This document shows, one piece after another, positions 53,644 to 64,000 of a stretch of 64,000 nt of DNA. The stretch comes from Oopsacas minuta (lineage: Eukaryota; Porifera; Hexactinellida; Lyssacinosida; Leucopsacidae). Location: positions 186,001 through 250,000 of the forward strand of contig JAKMXF010000335.1 in assembly GCA_024704765.1 (NCBI GenBank), read 5' to 3'. The notes below the pieces were generated by a model. The model made no database searches. It saw only the letters and a list, made by a program, of their open reading frames with translations, and was not told the origin of the DNA. Numbering within the stretch: the first letter of the stretch is position 1; each line of letters opens with the position of its first letter. The translations under genes were made by a program, and so were the position numbers.

Positions 53644-56079
53644 ATGGCAACTGTCTCTCCAGACGAATCTCCAACCCAAATTATTGGAGAAAATGGTGAA
53701 GTGGCACGTGATGAGACTGTTACGAAACAGGAACCAACCGAAAATAAATTAAATTCCAATGAATCCAATGGGTCTCCAACTCAAACACCTGTTGAAACTG
53801 AACCAGTTCCAAAACCCAAGTTGACTGCAGAAGAATACCTCGAAAAACACAAAATTAACATTCTTTTCGAAGAATTAATCTTTCGTACTCTAGATGGTAC
53901 ACCTGAAAATCCATTGAAATTCCTTCTCACCAATTTGGAAGCTATGGACAAGGACAATTGGGTACCAGGATATTCACAGGAAGAGAAAGCGAATGCTGTT
54001 TCGAAAATATTTAAGAGCCATGAAGCTGACAAATCGGCAGGCCCTAAATCCATCGGGGGAGCGACACGTCCAGGTCCTGCTGGGAGAGGTTCCCCTGCAA
54101 AGACTAGTGCGACTACAACGAGGCCTGTTGGAGGGAGAGCTCCTACAGTCCGACCATCCCCGGCTAGCAAAACAGTGTCTTCACCCCCGAAAGTGGGGAT
54201 ATCCACTGGCCGTGTTACCAATCCTAGGACAGGTGTAAAAACAACTGCCACTCCAGTTGTAAAAACAACTGCTACGCCAGTCGTAAAAACAACTGCTACG
54301 CCAGTCGCAAAAACAACTGCTACGCCAGTCGTAAAAACAACTACTACGCCAGTTAAAACAGCCACAAATACAACCAATCGAAATACTAATTCAAATCCAG
54401 TAAAAACTGCCCCCGCGAAGACCGGTATAACCGGTGGAGCTGTGAAGACCGGTTCATCTACGTCACTAGCAAGTTCCACATCTAAAACTTCAATCACGAA
54501 AACTTCTTCTCCAGGATCTGCCTCAAAAGTAACTAACCCGAGAACTGCCACCGGACCGAAAACATCTGTCGGCGCTAAAACCGGCACAACAGGTGTGAGA
54601 ACCGCCACGGTCGGTACCGGTACTAAAACCGGTACTAATACTTCTGTTACAAAGACCGGGGGCGCTGCCAAAACAACTGCTACACCTAGGACTACTGTAA
54701 GACTTACTGCAACAACTGGTAGAACTCCCGCGGGGAAAACCAGCGCCGCAACGAAGACGCCAACCGGTACAGCAGGCAGGACACTCGGCACTGGCACAAG
54801 AGCTGGAGCCGGTAGAAATACTACCAAGACAGCAGCTGCTACTCCAACTAAAGGAAAGCAAGATACAGCTACTAAAACGGAAGAAATCGGGAAATATGCC
54901 GAACCGGATCCTGAACCGAAACCTCCGACACCGGTTGAGGAACCTAAAGTACCAACACCTGAGGAGCCGAAACAACCAATAGATGACGGTATGTGTTCTA
55001 AGATAAAGGGGGGTGATGAACCGGAACCGGAAGCATTAGATCATGAGGATCAGCTGGCCTTAGATGACGCGGTTCATTTATCTGATGATGAGAATATACA
55101 TGTGGCAGAAAAGACACCATCTGACAATGAATCCGACAAATTCCCGCTCAAAGATCTGCCACAAGTCACAGAACAAATTGACAGTTCAGCTGATAAATAT
55201 ATGACGTCAGAAAATTACGCAGATGACCTACAAGCCATTGAGAATGAAGCGGAACAGCTGAATCAAGGTGATACTTTAGAGGAATTTATTGATGAAGGAA
55301 TTGAAGTTAAAGATGATTACACTTCTGGATCTGATCCTAGTTTCCGGTTACGAATAGCTGATGAGATCGATAATCCAGTGAATAGTATACCTACTATGCC
55401 TCAGTCAATGGGGAGTCAATTGGGAGATTATACAGCAGTACAGACAGGTGAAAATACTCAAATTACCCCTGAGCCTCTTGTAGATGTTGAAGAAAATGTT
55501 GTTGAGGATGAATCGAAGAAAGAGAAAGCTCAAGAACCACCCCAAGATATCCAACCTTTAGTAAGTGAAGAAGTTATTATTACTGAATCTAAGAAAGATT
55601 CACCGCTTGAAAAACCGAAAGACTTTCAACCGTTAGTCCCGACTGATGATCTAATAGGTCAGACAGTAACTGATCCGATACAAGAGCAAACAACTGGACA
55701 CAAATTCTCTGGGGATTTGGGTATTAATATGAATGAGAAATCTACTAGTTTACATGAACCTGCGAAAGATGAGGAAATAAGTACTACAGTCGATCTGTTA
55801 GGAATCAATCCAGGCCCTGCCCAGGAGGCTACCACGGAGCCGGATACGAAACAGGTTAGCTCTCCCTCACCAATCATAGATCTCGGTGACTTAATCACGG
55901 TAAAAACAGCTGAACAACAACCTAATCCTATTATTAACGATGTACAACCTCCTACTCCTGAAGAACAGATAGCCCAACCACTCCAAACCAAAAGTGATGC
56001 TCCACCGGCCCCCTCCCCAGATCAAGGAGACCCCCTCACCCAGATCGAGCCCCCGGCTAACACCGAGGACGCTAACTAA
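53644..56079 (+). CDS. Protein with Dpy-30/RIIa-like docking domain and long disordered tail
   Basis: This single-exon protein has 811 residues. Residues 61-106 (TAEEYLEKHKINILFEELIF, ending FLLTNLEAMDKDNW) match the dimerisation/docking fold of the Dpy-30/RIIa superfamily. The pattern YLEKHxIxxLFxxL...PExPLxFLxxxLE is the variety seen in EFCAB10 and AK7/AK8-type ciliary proteins. The rest is low-complexity. Residues about 130-415 are Thr/Lys/Ala/Pro/Gly-rich and very basic, with five VKTTATPV-type octapeptides (residues 198-237). From about 420 the chain becomes acidic and Pro/Glu-rich, with PEP-type motifs. Proteins of this kind tether to radial-spoke or AKAP-like amphipathic helices, so a ciliary scaffold is plausible, and CCDC39 lies 4.5 kb upstream. 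No EF-hand or catalytic domain is visible. I do not recognise a named orthologue. Confidence 0.75.
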   Translation: MATVSPDESPTQIIGENGEVARDETVTKQEPTENKLNSNESNGSPTQTPVETEPVPKPKLTAEEYLEKHKINILFEELIFRTLDGTPENPLKFLLTNLEAMDKDNWVPGYSQEEKANAVSKIFKSHEADKSAGPKSIGGATRPGPAGRGSPAKTSATTTRPVGGRAPTVRPSPASKTVSSPPKVGISTGRVTNPRTGVKTTATPVVKTTATPVVKTTATPVAKTTATPVVKTTTTPVKTATNTTNRNTNSNPVKTAPAKTGITGGAVKTGSSTSLASSTSKTSITKTSSPGSASKVTNPRTATGPKTSVGAKTGTTGVRTATVGTGTKTGTNTSVTKTGGAAKTTATPRTTVRLTATTGRTPAGKTSAATKTPTGTAGRTLGTGTRAGAGRNTTKTAAATPTKGKQDTATKTEEIGKYAEPDPEPKPPTPVEEPKVPTPEEPKQPIDDGMCSKIKGGDEPEPEALDHEDQLALDDAVHLSDDENIHVAEKTPSDNESDKFPLKDLPQVTEQIDSSADKYMTSENYADDLQAIENEAEQLNQGDTLEEFIDEGIEVKDDYTSGSDPSFRLRIADEIDNPVNSIPTMPQSMGSQLGDYTAVQTGENTQITPEPLVDVEENVVEDESKKEKAQEPPQDIQPLVSEEVIITESKKDSPLEKPKDFQPLVPTDDLIGQTVTDPIQEQTTGHKFSGDLGINMNEKSTSLHEPAKDEEISTTVDLLGINPGPAQEATTEPDTKQVSSPSPIIDLGDLITVKTAEQQPNPIINDVQPPTPEEQIAQPLQTKSDAPPAPSPDQGDPLTQIEPPANTEDAN
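54235..54354 (+). repeat. Five in-frame 24-bp coding repeats
   Basis: Five tandem 24-bp units (gtaaaaacaactgctacgcc plus agtc) encode VKTTATPV with few changes. The middle copies are nearly identical at DNA level, which points to recent expansion by slippage or unequal exchange. Confidence 0.95.
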
Positions 56080-56274
56080 TCAACTACACAGCCTCCCTTC
56101 GGCTTGTTATTCTATGAATTGATTAGTTTGTTAATTGTATTGAATTCCCTACCATTAGTTTGTATGTAGATAGACAGATCCTGTCTATTCTACTTTATAG
56201 TTTAGATCTGCTCTGTATATTATTAGACTTACTAAGTGTTGTATTTATAGTGAGATTGTAGTATTATCTTAAAA

Positions 56275-56280
56275 AATAAA
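56275..56280 (+). terminator. Candidate poly(A) signal of the docking-domain gene
   Basis: An aataaa hexamer, followed by a second overlapping one, lies about 195 bp downstream of the stop codon at 56079. Confidence 0.5.
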
Positions 56281-57154
56281 TAAATGGATCAATTTCTTTC
56301 ATTTCATTTCTTTGGATACGGTCAGGGTGAAATATTTTTCGACCTGTGCCCTGGGGTATATTGGGGGGAACGGGGGAGCACCGTTCCCTTACTTTAAATT
56401 CGAGAGAGAACGCGAACGAGCTTTATGCAAATACTTGGCATTATTAAACTATACTTTTCAGTTTAGAAATTAGAGTTCAACATTATAGTCAACATATTAT
56501 CCAATTTTTGCATAAGTATCGTTCACATGGGGAAATGCTTATATTCCTTCGATTTTCAGCTAAAAAGTACTAGATGAAGTAAATATTGAGTGTACGTATG
56601 TGAGAAGGAGGTATCAGTGTATATATACATAATACATACATATTTTGGTTAATTAAATGTGAGGAAATGGAATTTTCCATACACCATTACATATGTTAAT
56701 TACCATCAAACACAAGCACACACAGGTGGGCGACAAAACCATTGTTACAATGGTAAATTGCTTTGTAGTGCTTACGCGGATTTGTCTGTGAATAATTAAT
56801 GCATCGCTTAATACATTCATTTATCATACGATCCGTGTGGATTACATATCAATGTGTATTAATGCATTTACAATTCAATACAATTCAGGTTGGAAATTGG
56901 ATCTGCTTGTAAATGCGACCACATAATACTTAGGTCTATCTGTACTATGTACTCATTCTATCTGTTTAAAACACTGTTGTAGCAGTAGAGATGAGGAATT
57001 GAGAGAATTGATACTTTTTGGATAATTAGCGGTGAGTTTTGTAATTCAAATCTTTTTTATTTGCAAATACCAAAATTCTGTCCAATTGAGTATGTGTATA
57101 AATATTGCTATTTCAATTCAAAGAAATCTAATAGAAGCACTAAACATCGGTCTC

Positions 57155-57285
57155 TGACCCCTTGGCGGTTCAGGGATGACAGCAGGGGGTACACAGGATC
57201 TCAAATTTGTAATTCAGTCAATGGGATGAGGATCACATATTGTGTTAAATTGGTATAGGGTTTCATGGGTAAAAAAGTGCTGCAC
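57155..57285. mobile_element. Family F (hAT-like) repeat
   Basis: ctgaccccttggcggttcag, then agcagggggtacacaggatc, and tgttaaattggtatagggtt. A second copy at 58945-59095 reads cattggtggtccaccgacga, then agcaggggttcacaggatct, and ends aaaaggttaggaaccgcgaa. Confidence 0.6.
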
Positions 57286-57879
57286 TTGAATATCAACAAT
57301 TTGGTATTTTAACAATAAATATACAAGTAAAAGAACGTCAAAATTCGTCATTATGAGAAGTGAACTTAGCTATTATAATTAAGAATTCGGAATCCTGTCT
57401 CCCTTGGCTACAGTTTAACTGCCTTCAAGGTCATCGAATTTATTACGTCCAACACCTTATTTGTCATTTGAATGGTTAATTCTTAAATATCATTATATCG
57501 CTTCTTACAAACTCATCAGTAGTACTCTAAAGGTTAGAGGCCTTAGATCAGCCAATATTTATACGTTTTGAGAATGACCATAAATCCTTGAAGCCATTTT
57601 TCCCCTTTTTCCTCGGCTGCCATAATATAGTAACTGCATAGGCTCTATATCTGTAAGGAATTGAGAAATTAGAATCTTGGTAATGAACTTTATCTAGGTT
57701 CATAATTGATTGTTATGTATCGGTTTAGTGCGAGCTATAAAGTTAATTCGTTTAGTTCTTATTGTTATTTTAATTGTTTGTTTATTGTTAGTATTTCTGT
57801 AGATTTCTTTCTTAAATAACTTCATTCAAATACAGTGAGTTTATATACGTTATATTTACTGTCGATGTATTCTTTACAG

Positions 57880-58012
57880 TGATGTTCGCCTATTAGCAAG
57901 ATTTTCAGGGGAAGAGTCAATTTTGTGTTGGAAAAAGTTCCTCTAATAGCAAGTACGCGTATTAGAAAGGGAAAATACTACTCGCTAATAGGTGAACTTC
58001 CCTGGATTTTAG
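57880..58012. mobile_element. MITE family B, complete
   Basis: The left end acagtgatgttcgcctatta is mirrored by gctaataggtgaacttccct at the right. The interior reads cctctaatagcaagtacgcg. Confidence 0.75.
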
Positions 58013-58944
58013 AAGTCAATACAATGGAATAATTGTTTGCGAGTAGTATAATGGAAAGATCTTTTCGTAATCAAGTTCAATTTCCTGGCTCAAATATTTC
58101 CCAAACTGACCTAGCGTTTAGCTGGGAGATAGACATGATGATCTGTCCTATTCTATTCGTAACGTATATAATGAAAGTTCGATCTAATAGCTAATCTTTC
58201 TTAATATTATCACCATAACATGTGTCAACATAATCATTAATGCCCTCAACATCATGTGATTATTGTGTAATCATATCGCTATAGTATTTGATAAGCTGCT
58301 CACAACCATTTCACTCATGTATCCCTATACCAATTTTAACACATTCTGTTGACCCCATCCATAGACTGCAATACTATTTTGGGATCTTGGAATTACGCCA
58401 ATAGTATAATCAACGGCCAAAAACATATTTTATCGCTCATTTCGGAATGCTTGTTTGATACTAAGAACAATAGAGAGAGTATTTACATACAATTACACGT
58501 CTATACTGTATCCAAACTGGCCTCTAATAATCGCCATGTGGTCTATGAATTAATAACGAAGCGGTTAATACGCATTAGAATACATTTATCTGATAACTTT
58601 TGCACCTATTAAAAACACTGTAGGCTTTCTAACACAAATGTATGGGTATTATGAATATACATTATCAGGCCATTGTAATTACTTACATGTGAAGAAACGC
58701 AGCGATATAAATATGAGATTATTTGAGGAGTATTTTAACTGGAATGGCGACTTATCAAAAGAGATGGTGTAGAATATTCTGGAAAAAACCTAGTTTTCGT
58801 CGGAAGAAAATAGAACCATTCTACACAACTGGATATATTATACCGGAAACTTACAGAAAAGCTGGTTAGAATTATTGACAATTCGAATCACGATAAATTC
58901 CCTAAACATATGATGCCACTTAAAACACCCTTAAACATCTAGAG

Positions 58945-59095
58945 CAGCGTGGGGTTTATTGACCCATTGGTGGTCCACCGACGACAGCAGGGGTTCACAG
59001 GATCTCGAAATTTGTATTGCAGTCTATGGGAGGTGTCCACAGAATATGTGAAAATTTATAATTTGGATCCTATTGTGAAAAGGTTAGGAACCGCG
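58945..59095. mobile_element. Family F (hAT-like) repeat
   Basis: gcgtggggtttattgaccca, then ctatgggaggtgtccacaga, ending aggttaggaaccgcgaat. Both ends are visible. Confidence 0.6.
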
Positions 59096-59712
59096 AATCA
59101 AGAGTGCAGCTAAACCGAAAATATACATGTTAACCTATTCTGCGAATCCTCTGAGAAATGGTAAATATATGAATTCTAATGTCGTTTTAGAATATTGCGA
59201 ATATGGATCACATTCACCTTTATTTTCAAGTTCTTTCTTCATTATCTATTCAGACTACAGTTGCCGTTATTGTCACTAATTGAGAGACAAGCGAATTAAC
59301 TGCTTTTAAGCTGTTTTAAGGTCGAATTAACTTAACGCGAGATATACTCGAATTCTTATAATTCTATTATGAATCCGAAATATAGATATCATAAAATGAA
59401 TGGGCTATGGGCTTATTCGAATTTATCTCTTCAAACTTGTTTGTATTTACCTGAATTTTTGGTATGGATGTGTCAGTGTTTGGTGGGTAATCAGGCTAAT
59501 AATAGTATTCATGGATTCACAATTACTTTAAGCAACATCCTTCTTGTTCGCCGAGCATGGCGATTACTCAAAGGGGTAAATATTCGAGGTTTTACGATAT
59601 ATTTCGCAATTGGAAAGAACTTCCCATCTGAGCTTCAACAAAAATATTGATCTTTAAGTTTGTAGTGAGCCTTGTTTCTGACTTTGCCACGGTTAAGTGG
59701 AATCTACTGTAT

Positions 59713-59807
59713 GCAGTGGCGGTCCCAGGGGGAGGCGCCAACGGGGCAATTGCCCCGCCTTGCCTCGGCTATGCAATATCCTGGGACCGCCCCTGACTGT
59801 ATGTATA
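59713..59807. mobile_element. GC-rich palindromic MITE
   Basis: Inverted ends: cagtggcggtcccaggggga at the left and cctgggaccgcccctgactg at the right. The core is an own-strand palindrome (ggggcaattgcccc). Its GC content is strikingly high against the AT-rich surroundings. It is a single copy in the window. Confidence 0.7.
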
Positions 59808-60021
59808 TTTACGGTAAATATAGTCATTACAAATTTAAGGAATTTTAATATTATCTTCTTGGTTAATAACTGTTTCGTTAACTATCTTACGTAATTAAAG
59901 CGAGGCATATAGGTTCATGTACTTTCGTATGATTAAAATTTTGCTAATATTTTGATAATTTATGATAATAGTAGAGTATTATGTGTATTTTAAGCAAGAT
60001 ATTCAGAGTTCTAAAATATAG

Positions 60022-60061
60022 ATTTGTTTGTTTGTTTGTTTGTTTGTTTGTTTGTTTGTTT
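60022..60061 (+). repeat. (TTTG)n microsatellite upstream of the RSK start
   Basis: About ten TTTG units are followed by acacaatttgtgttgtttag and then the start-codon exon. It sits where the pyrimidine tract of a 5' UTR intron would be. Confidence 0.85.
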
Positions 60062-60089
60062 ACACAATTTGTGTTGTTTAGAACCAACC

Positions 60090-63958
<3,869 letters not shown>

Positions 63959-64000
63959 GTTAGTTTGTTTACCTGTAATTTAGTATAGAAAAATACTAAA

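Larger units (their letters stand above)
56080..60089. other. 4-kb intergenic region with dispersed repeats
   Basis: It contains family F copies at 57155-57285 and 58945-59095, family B at 57880-58012 and a GC-rich palindromic element at 59713-59807. A TTTG microsatellite lies just before the RSK start. Open frames of up to 93 codons are present but carry no domain I recognise and partly overlap repeats. I see no gene here. Confidence 0.55.

Noticed and set aside
53781-54827. 348-codon antisense open frame inside the docking-domain gene
   Set aside because: It is the reverse shadow of the Thr/Lys/Pro-rich coding repeats; its Val-rich low-complexity product matches nothing and the plus strand has a clear domain.
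59369-59650. 93-codon frame in the 56-60 kb spacer
   Set aside because: Begins with ATG but has no recognisable motif, no flanking splice signals and no polyadenylation context.

Overview
This is animal nuclear DNA. It is AT-rich, has GT-AG introns and encodes metazoan-type proteins: an Ago-clade Argonaute, a tweety channel-family protein, a PH-PTB docking protein, cGMP-dependent kinase, p90 RSK and the ciliary ruler CCDC39. Many introns are only about 55-190 bp, and most longer ones have been enlarged by small inverted-repeat elements. Compact genes, motile-cilium genes and a mixture of MITE families suggest an early-branching metazoan such as a sponge, but nothing in the window fixes the species. 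I rebuilt the gene models by hand from splice signals and family similarity. In every model with stated junctions, the exon lengths add up to a whole number of codons.

Layout. 0-6 kb: an XRCC2-like recombination protein, then a tweety-family (TTYH) gene with two competing last exons (+). 6.3-8.2 kb: a cathepsin B-like protease (-). 9.6-16.1 kb: a slicer-competent Argonaute of about 20 exons (-). 20.2-29.1 kb: an HDX-like divergent homeodomain gene with a 4.9 kb first intron (+). 31.4-36.2 kb: a DOK/IRS-type docking protein (+). 37.5-41.4 kb: cGMP-dependent protein kinase (-). 42.9-44.1 kb: ribosomal protein RPL13A/uL13 (+). 44.3-49.1 kb: CCDC39 (+). 49.9-56.1 kb: three consecutive intronless genes (+), namely a divergent SLC2-type sugar transporter, complex I NDUFS6 and an 811-aa protein with a Dpy-30/RIIa-like docking domain. 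60.1-64 kb: the N-terminal half of p90 RSK, cut by the window edge (+).

The genes do not form one pathway. Three loose themes recur: phosphotyrosine and AGC-kinase signalling (docking protein, PKG, RSK), cilium structure (CCDC39 and possibly the docking-domain protein), and housekeeping (RPL13A, NDUFS6). The least ordinary part is the repeat landscape. At least five short MITE families have related CAGT-type ends. They sit repeatedly within about 60 bp upstream of 3' splice sites, and in CCDC39 one remnant appears to supply the acceptor region itself. TTTG/TTG microsatellites form the tract in front of other acceptors. I see no previously unknown multi-gene system. The best candidates for follow-up are the MITE/splice-site association, the docking-domain ciliary candidate, the homeodomain with an altered recognition helix, and the alternative tweety tails.
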